Shown: positions 1-7,535, numbered from the stretch's first letter. The stretch: DNA of 12,978 nucleotides from Bacteroidales bacterium (GCA_017551405.1 JAFZLP010000058.1:1-12978); one strand, 5' to 3'. The notes: generated by a model not told the origin, from the letters alone. Numbers and translations are program-made.

Positions 1-921
1 AGGCATCCGCGCGATAGCTACTACCTTGCCACCAAGCTGAATGCGGCCTCCTGGGCGGCCAAAAACGAGGAGGAAGCAAAGTCGGAGTTCCGGCAGAGCC
101 TGGAAAGGACGGGCGCAGGTTATTTCGATTTCTATCTCCTTCATTCCCTGGAAAGCAGCAACGTGCAGCTATACGATTCCTACGGGCTCTGGGACTATGT
201 GAAGGGCCTGAAGGAGCAGGGCCTTATCCGCCACTGGGGATTCTCGTTCCACGACGGTCCAGAGCTGCTCGACCGCCTTCTCACCGAGCATCCCGACGCC
301 GAATTCGTCCAGCTCCAGATAAACTATGCCGACTGGGAAGACACCAATATCCTCAGCCGCGCCAATTACGAGGTAGCCGCAAGGCACGACGTGCCCGTGG
401 TGGTCATGGAGCCGGTCAAGGGCGGCACCCTCGCAGCACCTCCCGTTCCGGTAGAAAAGGTCCTGAAGGAAGCAGATCCCGACGCATCCTGCGCCTCCTG
501 GGCCATCCGTTTCGCGGCTTCCCTCCCCCAGGTCATGATGGTCCTGAGCGGGATGTCCTCGCCCGGGCAGATGAGGGACAACCTGTCGTTCATGAAGGAC
601 TTCAAGCCCCTCTCCGAAGCCGAATCCGCCGTAATCGAAAAGGCCCGCGCGGCCCTGCTCGAAACGGACCACATCAAGTGCACGGCCTGCCACTACTGCA
701 CCCCGGGCTGCCCCATGGGCATACACATCCCCGAAATCTTCTCGGTCATGAACCTCTACAAGATGTACGGAGACCTCCAGCTGGCAAAGAACGACTATTC
801 GTGGCGGCCCGGAGGCCCGAAGGCGTCAGTATGCGTGCAATGCGGCCAGTGCGAAGAGGCCTGTCCCCAGCATCTGCCCATCATTTCCCTCCTCGAAGAG
901 GTGGTCCGCACCCTGGAATGA
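1..921 (+). CDS. Aldo/keto reductase with C-terminal double 4Fe-4S domain (5' end missing)
   Basis: The reading frame is open from the first base and ends in TGA at 919-921, giving the last 306 residues; the N-terminus, including the catalytic Asp and Tyr, lies outside the window. Seen: ATKLN around fragment residue 12, which fits the catalytic lysine of the aldo/keto reductase (AKR) barrel; YLLH ending at residue 48, which fits the catalytic histidine; and MEPVKGG near 136-142. After the barrel come two cysteine clusters, C227/C230/C233/C237 and C278/C281/C284/C288, each CxxCxxCxxxCP, which should hold two [4Fe-4S] centres. This is the architecture of the COG1453-type predicted oxidoreductases. 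The substrate is unknown; it probably couples reduction of a carbonyl compound to an iron-sulfur electron route. A GTG at 163 could be mistaken for a start, but AKR motifs upstream of it show the gene begins earlier. It is separated from hypB by 81 bases containing a promoter-like site, so it is probably a different transcription unit. Confidence 0.9.
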   Translation, partial: RHPRDSYYLATKLNAASWAAKNEEEAKSEFRQSLERTGAGYFDFYLLHSLESSNVQLYDSYGLWDYVKGLKEQGLIRHWGFSFHDGPELLDRLLTEHPDAEFVQLQINYADWEDTNILSRANYEVAARHDVPVVVMEPVKGGTLAAPPVPVEKVLKEADPDASCASWAIRFAASLPQVMMVLSGMSSPGQMRDNLSFMKDFKPLSEAESAVIEKARAALLETDHIKCTACHYCTPGCPMGIHIPEIFSVMNLYKMYGDLQLAKNDYSWRPGGPKASVCVQCGQCEEACPQHLPIISLLEEVVRTLE

Positions 922-939
922 CGGCTGCGCTTTTCCGTT

Positions 940-970
940 TTTGAAAGTCGCGAAAAAGTTCGTATATTGC
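940..970 (+). promoter_or_regulatory. Bacteroidota-type promoter upstream of hypB
   Basis: A TTTG box at 940-943, inside a T run from 938, is followed after 19 bases by TATATTGC at 963-970. This resembles the Bacteroidota -33 TTTG and -7 TAnnTTTG elements at their usual spacing, although the -7 box is one base short of consensus. It lies in the only long gap before hypB, with the ATG at 1003, so it would give a short leader of about 25-30 bases. Confidence 0.45.
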
Positions 971-1002
971 AGAGATTAACCACAAGCGCACTAAACCGGA
1001 CA

Positions 1003-1671
1003 ATGAAAGTCATCGAAATCAAAAAAAGTGTCTTTGCCGACAACGACATGGACGCTGCCAAACTGCGCGCTGAACTCAGGCAGAAGGGGGTCTTCCTCCT
1101 CAACCTGATGTCTTCTCCCGGCAGCGGCAAGACCACCACCCTCATCGGCACCATCAATCTGCTCAAAGACAAGATAAACGTGGCGGTGATGGAGGCTGAC
1201 ATCGACGGCGACGTGGACGCCGTCAAAATCAAGGAAGCCACCGGCATCCAGAGCATCCAGCTCCACACGGGCGGCATGTGCCATCTCGACGCGGAAATGA
1301 CCCGCCAGGGCATCGACAACCTCGACCTGGGGGGCACCGACCTCGTCATCCTCGAGAATGTGGGCAACCTTGTCTGCCCGGCCGAATTCGACACCGGCGC
1401 TTCCGCAAACGCGATGATCCTTTCAGTCCCCGAAGGCCACGACAAGCCGCTCAAATATCCCCTCATGTTCAGCGTCTGCGACCTCGTGCTCGTAAACAAA
1501 ATCGACGTGCTCCCCTACTTCGACTTCGACATGTCCAAATGCGAGGAATACGTGCACATGCGCAATCCTAAGGCGCAGATCATCCCCGTATGCGCAAAAA
1601 CGGGGGAAGGACTCGACAGATTTGCCGCCTGGCTGCTTGAAAAAGTGAAACAACAGAAATCAAACGAATAA
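1003..1671 (+). CDS. hypB: Hydrogenase/nickel-enzyme maturation GTPase HypB
   Basis: This 222-residue protein is a SIMIBI-class GTPase that, with HypA, delivers nickel to [NiFe] hydrogenases or, in some bacteria, to urease. Seen: a P-loop SSPGSGKTT (residues 37-45), the HypB metal motif GMCH (C93, H94), ENVGNLVCPAEF with C125, and the guanine-specificity motif NKID (165-168). C93/H94/C125 match the conserved metal site at the GTPase dimer interface. The N-terminus has neither the CxxCGC high-affinity nickel motif of E. coli HypB nor a histidine-rich tail, so this is the minimal form that relies on HypA. An in-frame TTG at 967 could add 12 residues, but it overlaps the -7 box; the ATG at 1003 gives the normal family N-terminus. 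The next gene starts 11 bases downstream, so they are probably cotranscribed. Confidence 0.95.
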   Translation: MKVIEIKKSVFADNDMDAAKLRAELRQKGVFLLNLMSSPGSGKTTTLIGTINLLKDKINVAVMEADIDGDVDAVKIKEATGIQSIQLHTGGMCHLDAEMTRQGIDNLDLGGTDLVILENVGNLVCPAEFDTGASANAMILSVPEGHDKPLKYPLMFSVCDLVLVNKIDVLPYFDFDMSKCEEYVHMRNPKAQIIPVCAKTGEGLDRFAAWLLEKVKQQKSNE

Positions 1672-1682
1672 ACCCGAGCCTT

Positions 1683-4508
1683 ATGCCCGAAATGTCCAAG
1701 AAATTTGTCCCCAAATATTTTGGCGACAAGAACCCGAACCCCAAGCTCATCCGTCTGGTGCGCAAGATTACCGACCGCGTCCCCGGCAAAATCAAAATGA
1801 CTACCGAGGCCCCCGAGTACTGGGGCTATGCCTGCCTGTTCTACGACGAAATGGACGAAAAGACCAGGGAGGCCGCCCTCGACTTCCTCTGGGACCTCAT
1901 CTCCAAGAAGCCTTTCACGGTCCGCGAGCATCACGCCTACACAGAGCTTCTCGAGTGGAACCGGAAGAACCATTACGTCGAGAGCGACGAGGCTTTTGCC
2001 GAATTCATCGACAAACTTTCGTACCTCGGCCTCATCGAGTACGACTACGGCGACAAATACACCAAGGACGGCCCCGTTCCCGGCACCACGTACAACCGTG
2101 AAGACCGCATCTACTGGGTGCCTCTCTTCGTTCCAGGCAGCGCCGAGTACACCAACATGAACACCGAGCTCATGGACAGGCATCCCGAGCTCGCCATGTT
2201 CTTCGAGCGCATGACCTTCCTCCCGCTGGAGAAGATCACGCCCCTGGTTCCGATGGGCGGCAGCGGCATAGGCATGCACGTCATCCCGGTGGAAAAGGCC
2301 ATCAGCATGGAAAACCAGACCGTGGATATCGAGCATCTTTCCTACTGGCTCAAGCGCTATGAAGGCCATCTCGGCGTGGGCATCTGCTCGTGCCGCTACG
2401 GCCGCAAGAAGCTCGACGAGGGCTGCGCCGACGACTACCGCGACTGGTGCATAGGCGTGGGCGACATGGCCGACTACTGCCGCGAGACGGGCCGCGGCCA
2501 CGACATCACTTACGACGAGGCAATGGCCATCCTCAAAAAGGCCGAGGACCACGGTTTCGTCCATCAGATAACCAACATCGACGGCGAGGGCAAGATCTTC
2601 GCCATCTGCAACTGCAACGTCAAGATCTGCAACGCCCTCCGCACCAGCCAGCTCTTCAATACCCCCAACATGTCCCGCAGCGCCTACGTTGCCGAGGTAG
2701 ACCCGAAGAACTGCGTCGCCTGCGGCCGCTGCGTGGAGTACTGTCCCGCCGGCGCCGTCAAGCTCGGCCAGAAGCTCTGCACCAAGAGCGGCCCGCAGAC
2801 CTATCCCAAGCAGGAGCTGCCTGACGCCTCAAAGTGGGGTCCGCACAAGTGGAACGAAGACTACCGCGACCGCAACCGCATCAACTGCTATCCCACAGGC
2901 ACGGCGCCCTGCAAGACAGCCTGCCCCGCGCATATCGCCGTCCAGGGCTATCTGAAGAAGGCCGCCGAAGGCAAATACACCGAGGCACTGGAGCTTATCA
3001 AGAGGGAGAACCCCTTCCCGGCAGTCTGCGGGCGCGTCTGCAACCGCCGCTGCGAAGACGCCTGCACCCGCGGCACCATCGACCAGCCGATCGCAATCGA
3101 CGCGGTCAAGAAATTCATCGCGGAGCAGGACCTCAAGGCCGAAACCCGCTTCATCCCCGAAGTGAACATCTGCTCCAACGTGCAGGACCGTTGGGAAGAG
3201 AAAATCGCCATCATCGGCGGCGGCCCGGCAGGCCTGAGCTGCGCCTATTACCTGGCCACCATGGGTTACAAGCCCACGGTTTTCGAACGCAACGAGGAGC
3301 CCGGCGGAATGCTCCGCTACGGTATCCCTTCCTATAAACTGGACAAAGACGTCATCAAGGCCGAAATCGACATCATGCGCGAAATCGGCGTGGATATCCG
3401 CTGCGGCGTGGAGGTCGGCAAGGACGTTACCATCGCCGGCCTGCGCAAAGAGGGCTACAAGGGCTTCTACGTGGCCATCGGCTGCCAGGGCGGCCGTCTC
3501 CCCGGCATCCCCGGCGAGACCCTTACCGGCACCACCACCGCCATCGACTTCCTCCGGGAGGCCAACTGCGGCAAGGTGAAGCTGAACGGAAAGGTGGTGG
3601 TCGTCGGCGGCGGCAACGTCGCGATCGACGCGGCCCGCGTGGCCAGGCGCAGCGGTGCATCCGAAGTCACCATGCTCTCGCTCGAGACCGAGGACATCAT
3701 GCCCGCATCCCCCGAAGAGCGGCGCGAAGCCCGCGAGGACGGCGTGGTGCTCAATCCCGGCTGGGGCCCGAAGGAAGTTCTCGGCGACGGCAAGGTAAGC
3801 GGAATCGTGTTCAAGAAATGCACTTCCGTCTATAATTCCGAGCACAAGTTCGCCCCCGAATACGACGAAAACGAGCTCATCACGCTCGATGCCGACATGG
3901 TCATCTTCGCCATCGGCCAGACGGTCATGCTCAAAGACCTCCTCAAAGACACTAAAGTGGAGTTCTTCCGCGGCGTATATCCCGTCGCCGACAAGCTCAC
4001 CTACCAGACGGCGGAGCCCGACATCTTCGTGGGCGGCGATGTCTACACCGGGCCGAAGTTCGCCATCGACGCCATCGCGGCGGGCAAGGAGGCCGCCGAA
4101 AGCCTGCACCGCTTCGTGCAGCACGGCCACATGACCATAGGCCGCAACAGGCGCGATTTCATCGAACTCGACAAAAGCGACATACTGGTTGAATCCTACG
4201 ACAACTCTTCCCGCCACGAGGCGGAGGACGTGGCCGCAAAGGGCAAGTTCGAGGAGTATCACGGCACCCTCACCGAAGAACAGGTGCGGGCGGAGACCGC
4301 AAGGTGCCTGAGCTGCGGCGCATCCGTCGTGGACGAGAACCGCTGCATCGGCTGCGGAATCTGCACCACCAAGTGCGGCTTCGACGCCATCCACCTCTAC
4401 AGGGTGCATCCCGAGGCCAGCGTCATGCGCACTTCCGAAGACAAGTTCGACGGAATCCTGCCGTACATGATCAAACGCACCGGAAAGATACTGTTCAAAA
4501 AGAAATAA
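1683..4508 (+). CDS. Large iron-sulfur flavoprotein with GltD/NfnB-like FAD and NAD(P) domains
   Basis: The 941-residue protein is about twice the length of GltD. Residues 1-330 form a poorly known N-terminal part containing CSC (235-237), C248, C256, C266 and CNCNVKIC (309-316); the latter resembles the cysteine-rich stretch preceding ferredoxin motifs in some 4Fe-4S proteins. A ferredoxin motif follows (C344/C347/C350/C354). Next is the GltD-type iron-sulfur helical domain with C410, C414, C449, C453, C457 and C461. The FAD site is GGGPAG (512-517), the NAD(P) site GGGNVAIDAAR (642-652) followed by RR at 655-656, which would suit NADPH, and the FAD-closing motif is GGDVYTGP (784-791). The C-terminus adds C875/C878 and a further cluster C888/C891/C894/C898. 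It probably moves electrons between NAD(P)H and ferredoxin-like partners. It sits between hypB and hypA with 11 and 16 base gaps, so it is likely in the same operon. The true electron partner is unknown. An alternative start is M4 (1692). Confidence 0.85.
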   Translation: MPEMSKKFVPKYFGDKNPNPKLIRLVRKITDRVPGKIKMTTEAPEYWGYACLFYDEMDEKTREAALDFLWDLISKKPFTVREHHAYTELLEWNRKNHYVESDEAFAEFIDKLSYLGLIEYDYGDKYTKDGPVPGTTYNREDRIYWVPLFVPGSAEYTNMNTELMDRHPELAMFFERMTFLPLEKITPLVPMGGSGIGMHVIPVEKAISMENQTVDIEHLSYWLKRYEGHLGVGICSCRYGRKKLDEGCADDYRDWCIGVGDMADYCRETGRGHDITYDEAMAILKKAEDHGFVHQITNIDGEGKIFAICNCNVKICNALRTSQLFNTPNMSRSAYVAEVDPKNCVACGRCVEYCPAGAVKLGQKLCTKSGPQTYPKQELPDASKWGPHKWNEDYRDRNRINCYPTGTAPCKTACPAHIAVQGYLKKAAEGKYTEALELIKRENPFPAVCGRVCNRRCEDACTRGTIDQPIAIDAVKKFIAEQDLKAETRFIPEVNICSNVQDRWEEKIAIIGGGPAGLSCAYYLATMGYKPTVFERNEEPGGMLRYGIPSYKLDKDVIKAEIDIMREIGVDIRCGVEVGKDVTIAGLRKEGYKGFYVAIGCQGGRLPGIPGETLTGTTTAIDFLREANCGKVKLNGKVVVVGGGNVAIDAARVARRSGASEVTMLSLETEDIMPASPEERREAREDGVVLNPGWGPKEVLGDGKVSGIVFKKCTSVYNSEHKFAPEYDENELITLDADMVIFAIGQTVMLKDLLKDTKVEFFRGVYPVADKLTYQTAEPDIFVGGDVYTGPKFAIDAIAAGKEAAESLHRFVQHGHMTIGRNRRDFIELDKSDILVESYDNSSRHEAEDVAAKGKFEEYHGTLTEEQVRAETARCLSCGASVVDENRCIGCGICTTKCGFDAIHLYRVHPEASVMRTSEDKFDGILPYMIKRTGKILFKKK

Positions 4509-4524
4509 GACCCACGGTCAGGTC

Positions 4525-4872
4525 ATGCACGAACTCGGTATTGTGTTCTACATCATCCGCGACGTCAAGCAGACGGCGCAGGAGCACGGTGTGGAGCACG
4601 TCAGCGGCGTGGTCATGAACATCGGGGAGGTATCGACCATAGTCCCCGAATACCTGACCGACTGCTGGAAATGGGCCTGTTCGAAGGAAGAGATGCTCAA
4701 GGGATGCGAACTCAAGATCAACACCATCCCCGCCGTCACTTTCTGCGAAGACTGCAAGTCCGAATACGGCACTGTCGCCCACGGCAGGACCTGTCCCCGC
4801 TGCGGGAGCCAGCACACCTGGCTCCTGAGGGGGAACGAAGTGGAAATCAAAGAGATAGAAGTTCAAGAATAA
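4525..4872 (+). CDS. hypA: Nickel metallochaperone HypA
   Basis: This 115-residue protein matches the whole HypA family length. The N-terminus is Met-His-Glu, whose His2 (with the N-terminal amine and Glu3) forms the nickel site, so the start at 4525 is firm: any longer N-terminus would destroy that site. The zinc-finger domain is CEDC (C74, C77) and CPRC (C90, C93). HypA binds nickel, forms a complex with HypB and passes the metal to a target apoenzyme. It follows the flavoprotein by 16 bases. In most operons hypA is directly next to hypB; here a 2.8-kb flavoprotein gene separates them. No nickel enzyme is encoded in the window, so its client is elsewhere or is unknown. Confidence 0.95.
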   Translation: MHELGIVFYIIRDVKQTAQEHGVEHVSGVVMNIGEVSTIVPEYLTDCWKWACSKEEMLKGCELKINTIPAVTFCEDCKSEYGTVAHGRTCPRCGSQHTWLLRGNEVEIKEIEVQE

Positions 4873-4887
4873 TTAAAATCAATAGAC

Positions 4888-5241
4888 ATGTCCTGTTTCA
4901 TTGTACCCCTGATGGAAGCGATAGCGGTTACCGCCGTCCGCAAATCCGTCCGCTCCGCCGATAAAGCGGAGGCGTCGCTCGTCATGAGAAACCTTCCCTC
5001 GCTGGAGAAGATGCTCTGGGGAGGCACCATCATGCTTGTAGTCGACCATATCGTCAACGGAGAGCTCACCTGGAGATTCCCGTTCTTCACCGCCCTCGAA
5101 ACCGGAGGGTGGGATGCCATGCTCCGCGAGCTGCTCACCGTGGGCGTTCCGATGGCTGCCGTACTGACCGCCGTCTGGGCCGTCTGGGCCCTTCTCAGGG
5201 AGCGCCGGGCCAAGAGATCAGCTTTTGCGAAAAACGCTTGA
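4888..5241 (+). CDS. Small predicted membrane protein of unknown function
   Basis: The protein has 117 residues and I do not recognise a named family. Seen: a mostly hydrophobic N-terminus (residues 2-17, CFIVPLMEAIAVTAV core), a charged stretch rich in Lys/Arg/Glu (18-41), a probable membrane segment at about 42-58 (MLWGGTIMLVVDHIV), an aromatic stretch at 62-68, and a clear membrane helix at about 83-103 ending in a basic tail LLRERRAKR. The positive tail suggests a cytoplasmic C-terminus. It starts 15 bases after hypA, so it is likely the last gene of the hyp operon, and its TGA stop overlaps the -33 box of the hydrogenase promoter. Coding is supported by C/G-rich third positions like its neighbours. 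It could anchor or support one of the neighbouring redox complexes, but that is only inferred from position. Confidence 0.7.
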   Translation: MSCFIVPLMEAIAVTAVRKSVRSADKAEASLVMRNLPSLEKMLWGGTIMLVVDHIVNGELTWRFPFFTALETGGWDAMLRELLTVGVPMAAVLTAVWAVWALLRERRAKRSAFAKNA

Positions 5242-5267
5242 TAAATGAAAACAATTGCGTAAATTTG
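5237..5267 (+). promoter_or_regulatory. Bacteroidota-type promoter of the hydrogenase operon
   Basis: CTTG at 5237-5240, a 19-base spacer, then TAAATTTG at 5260-5267, an exact fit to the TAnnTTTG -7 consensus. It lies 60 bases before the first hydrogenase gene and marks a new transcription unit. The -33 box overlaps the stop codon of the preceding membrane-protein gene. Around it are three TTGCG copies (5225-5229, 5255-5259, 5265-5269) and an inverted CAATT/AATTG pair (5252-5256 and 5270-5274) that flanks the -7 box and could be an operator. Confidence 0.6.
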
Positions 5268-5270
5268 CGA

Positions 5271-5327
5271 ATTGGAAAAATCTTATATCATTTATAATTA
5301 TTAACACTTTTAAATTGTAGGAACCCT
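5271..5327 (+). promoter_or_regulatory. AT-rich untranslated leader of the hydrogenase operon
   Basis: These 57 bases contain only about 21% G+C, in sharp contrast to the GC-rich genes around them. The stretch holds the palindrome ATAATTAT (5294-5301) and a weak TAGGA close to the ATG at 5328. Unstructured A/T-rich leaders are typical of well-translated Bacteroidota genes that use little Shine-Dalgarno pairing, so this leader probably supports high expression of the hydrogenase. I see no riboswitch fold. Confidence 0.5.
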
Positions 5328-5717
5328 ATGGATAAAATCAAGAATCTTGCGGATCTGCGCAAGATGAAGGAGGGTATGCAGTCGAAGATGTCGATGCGTG
5401 AAAACAGCAACTCCGACGAAGCTATCATCCAGATCAAGGTCGGAATGGCCACCAGCGGTATCGCCTCGGGAGCCAAGGAGACCATGAACTATCTCATTAC
5501 GGAACTTGACAAGCGCCAGATCAAGGCGCTGGTCATGCAGGTTGGCGATATGGGTTACAGCTATGCGGAACCCACCGTCGAGGTCACCATTCCCGGCAAG
5601 GATCCCGTCGTCTTCGGAGACGTCAAGATCCCGCGCGCCCAGGAAATCATCGAGAAGTACATAATCGGTGGTGAACTCATCGAGGGCATTCTGCCTGCAA
5701 ATTACAGAAGTATCTAA
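5328..5717 (+). CDS. hndB: HndB/HydD-like accessory subunit of NAD(P)-linked [FeFe] hydrogenase, cysteine-free
   Basis: This 129-residue protein has the length and motifs of the HndB-type subunit with a thioredoxin-like [2Fe-2S] ferredoxin fold: VGMATSGIASGAKET (38-52), VMQVGDMGYSYAEPTVEV (69-86) and EKYIIGGELIEG at the C-terminal side. It contains no cysteine at all. Aligned with the ferredoxin domain at the N-terminus of HydB (next gene), the ligand positions are occupied by S43, D74 and S78, so it cannot hold the usual [2Fe-2S] cluster. Acetobacterium woodii HydD is, as I recall, a comparable small hydrogenase subunit without predicted cofactors; whether they are orthologues needs alignment. 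It is the first gene of the hydrogenase operon, 24 bases before hydB. Likely a structural or docking subunit of the complex; the function is not established. Confidence 0.8.
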   Translation: MDKIKNLADLRKMKEGMQSKMSMRENSNSDEAIIQIKVGMATSGIASGAKETMNYLITELDKRQIKALVMQVGDMGYSYAEPTVEVTIPGKDPVVFGDVKIPRAQEIIEKYIIGGELIEGILPANYRSI

Positions 5718-5741
5718 CCCTAACCTCCCACAAGAGCGATT

Positions 5742-7535
5742 ATGGCAGTAAAAATGCATATCCTGGTATGCGGTGGAACAGGTTGCTCCGCATCCCAAAG
5801 CCATGAGATCGTTGCTGAACTCAACAAGGAACTCGTGGCCCACGACCTGACCGATTTCGCCAAAGTGGTCGTCACCGGCTGCTTCGGATTCTGCGAAAAG
5901 GGTCCCATCGTGAAAATAATCCCCGACAACACCTTCTATACTAGGGTGAAGCCTTCCGACGCTAAGGAAATCATCGAGGAACACATCATCAAGGGCCGTA
6001 AGGTCCAGCGCCTCCTTTACGTGGCTCCGGACACCAACCAGAGCGTGTCCGACTCCAAGCACATGGAGTTCTACAAGAAGCAGCTCCGCATCGCGCTCCG
6101 CAACTGCGGTTTCATCGATCCCGAAAACATCGAGGAATCCATTGCCCGCGACGGCTATGCCGCTTTGGGTAAGTGCCTTACCGAGATGACTCCGGTACAG
6201 GTCATAGAAGAAATCAAGAAGTCCGGCCTCCGCGGCCGCGGCGGTGCCGGCTTCCCCACCGGCCTCAAATGGGAGATTGCATCCAAGAGCCGTCCCGGCG
6301 AGCAGAAGTATGTGGTCTGCAACGCCGACGAAGGTGACCCGGGCGCATTCATGGACCGTTCCCTCCTCGAGGGCGACCCCCACTCCATCCTTGAGGCAAT
6401 GGCCATCTGCGGCTACTGCATCGGCGCCAGCAAGGGTCTGATCTATATCCGTGCCGAGTATCCGCTCGCAATCCACCGCCTCCAGGTCGCCATCAAGCAG
6501 GCTGAGGAATACGGACTGCTGGGCAAGAACATATTCGGTACCGGCTTCGATTTTGATATCGAACTCCGCTATGGCGCAGGCGCATTCGTCTGCGGTGAGG
6601 AAACCGCCCTCATCCACTCCATGGAAGGCAAGCGCGGCGAACCCACCTTCAAACCGCCGTTCCCCGCCCAGTCCGGTTATCTCGAGAAGCCTACCAACGT
6701 GAACAACGTCGAGACCTTCGCCAATATCCCCGTCATCATCAACAAGGGCGCCGACTGGTTCGCCAGCATCGGCACCGAGAAGTCCAAGGGTACCAAGGTC
6801 TTCGCCCTCGCCGGCAAGATCAACAACGTCGGCCTCATCGAGGTCCCGATGGGCATCACCCTCAGGGAGATCATCTATGAGATCGGCGGCGGCATCAAGG
6901 GAGGCAAGAAATTCAAAGCCGTCCAGACCGGCGGTCCCTCCGGCGGCTGCCTCACCGAAAAGCACCTCGACACTCCCATCGACTACGACAGCCTCGTAGC
7001 TGCCGGTTCCATGATGGGCTCCGGCGGTATGATCGTCATGGACGAGGACGACTGCATGGTCGCCATCGCCAAGTTCTACCTCGGCTTCACCGTCGACGAG
7101 TCCTGCGGCAAGTGCACCCCGTGCCGTGTCGGCAACAGGCGCCTCCTCGAAATCCTCACCAGGATCACCGACGGCAAGGGCACCATGGCAGACCTCGACG
7201 AACTCAAGAACCTTTCCGCGGTCATCAAGGACACCGCTCTCTGCGGCCTCGGCCAGACTTCCCCGAACCCGGTTCTCTCCACCATCAACAACTTCTGGGA
7301 CGAATACGTGGAGCACGTCACCGAAAAGAAGTGCCGTGCCGGCCAGTGCAAGGCCCTGAAGAAATATGTCATCGATCCCGACAAGTGCAAGGGCTGTACG
7401 GCCTGCGCCAGGGCATGCCCTGCCGGAGCGATCAACGGCACCGTCAAGAACCCGCACGCCATCGATCAGGACAAGTGCATCAAGTGCGGCACCTGCATCG
7501 AGAAGTGTAAATTCGGAGCAATCAGCATTCAATAA
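5742..7535 (+). CDS. hydB: HydB, NuoF-like FMN/NAD(H)-binding subunit of [FeFe] hydrogenase
   Basis: This 597-residue cytoplasmic subunit exchanges electrons with NAD(H) and is the candidate bifurcating flavin subunit. Domains in order: thioredoxin-like [2Fe-2S] domain (C10, C15, C47, C51; about 1-95), NuoF core with the FMN/NADH glycine-rich motif GRGGAGFPTGLKW (165-177) and CNADEGDPGAF (193-203), an SLBB region (about 345-440), the NuoF [4Fe-4S] site (C455, C458, C461, C501), a C531/C536 pair in a linker, and two ferredoxin motifs at the C-terminus (C549/552/555/559 and C579/582/585/589). This order is that of HydB/HndC and differs from respiratory NuoF, which lacks both terminal ferredoxin-like parts. 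It lies between the HndB-like gene and hydA, 14 bases from the latter. Confurcation with ferredoxin versus simple NADH use cannot be decided from this sequence. Confidence 0.95.
   Translation: MAVKMHILVCGGTGCSASQSHEIVAELNKELVAHDLTDFAKVVVTGCFGFCEKGPIVKIIPDNTFYTRVKPSDAKEIIEEHIIKGRKVQRLLYVAPDTNQSVSDSKHMEFYKKQLRIALRNCGFIDPENIEESIARDGYAALGKCLTEMTPVQVIEEIKKSGLRGRGGAGFPTGLKWEIASKSRPGEQKYVVCNADEGDPGAFMDRSLLEGDPHSILEAMAICGYCIGASKGLIYIRAEYPLAIHRLQVAIKQAEEYGLLGKNIFGTGFDFDIELRYGAGAFVCGEETALIHSMEGKRGEPTFKPPFPAQSGYLEKPTNVNNVETFANIPVIINKGADWFASIGTEKSKGTKVFALAGKINNVGLIEVPMGITLREIIYEIGGGIKGGKKFKAVQTGGPSGGCLTEKHLDTPIDYDSLVAAGSMMGSGGMIVMDEDDCMVAIAKFYLGFTVDESCGKCTPCRVGNRRLLEILTRITDGKGTMADLDELKNLSAVIKDTALCGLGQTSPNPVLSTINNFWDEYVEHVTEKKCRAGQCKALKKYVIDPDKCKGCTACARACPAGAINGTVKNPHAIDQDKCIKCGTCIEKCKFGAISIQ

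Noticed and set aside
678..944. An 88-codon plus-strand frame overlapping the end of the aldo/keto reductase
   Set aside because: It is a frame-shifted shadow, rich in Arg/Pro/His, with no motif; the overlapping frame carries both ferredoxin signatures.
967..1002. TTG start extending HypB by 12 residues
   Set aside because: It overlaps the probable -7 promoter box, and the added residues contain no nickel-binding motif; the ATG at 1003 gives the normal HypB N-terminus.
5298..5315. Rex-like operator (TTGTTAA-N4-TTAACAA) in the hydrogenase leader
   Set aside because: The left half TTATTAA is close to consensus, but the right half TTTAAAT matches only four of seven bases, and the region is AT-rich enough to give this by chance. 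It would need Rex binding data or conservation in relatives.
5310..7532. A 740-codon open frame on the minus strand opposite hydB
   Set aside because: It lies antisense to a gene with clear cofactor motifs. C/G-biased third positions remove stop codons from the opposite strand, and its translation shows no motif. Similar long minus frames opposite hydA (7565-9289) and the flavoprotein (2829-4409) have the same cause.
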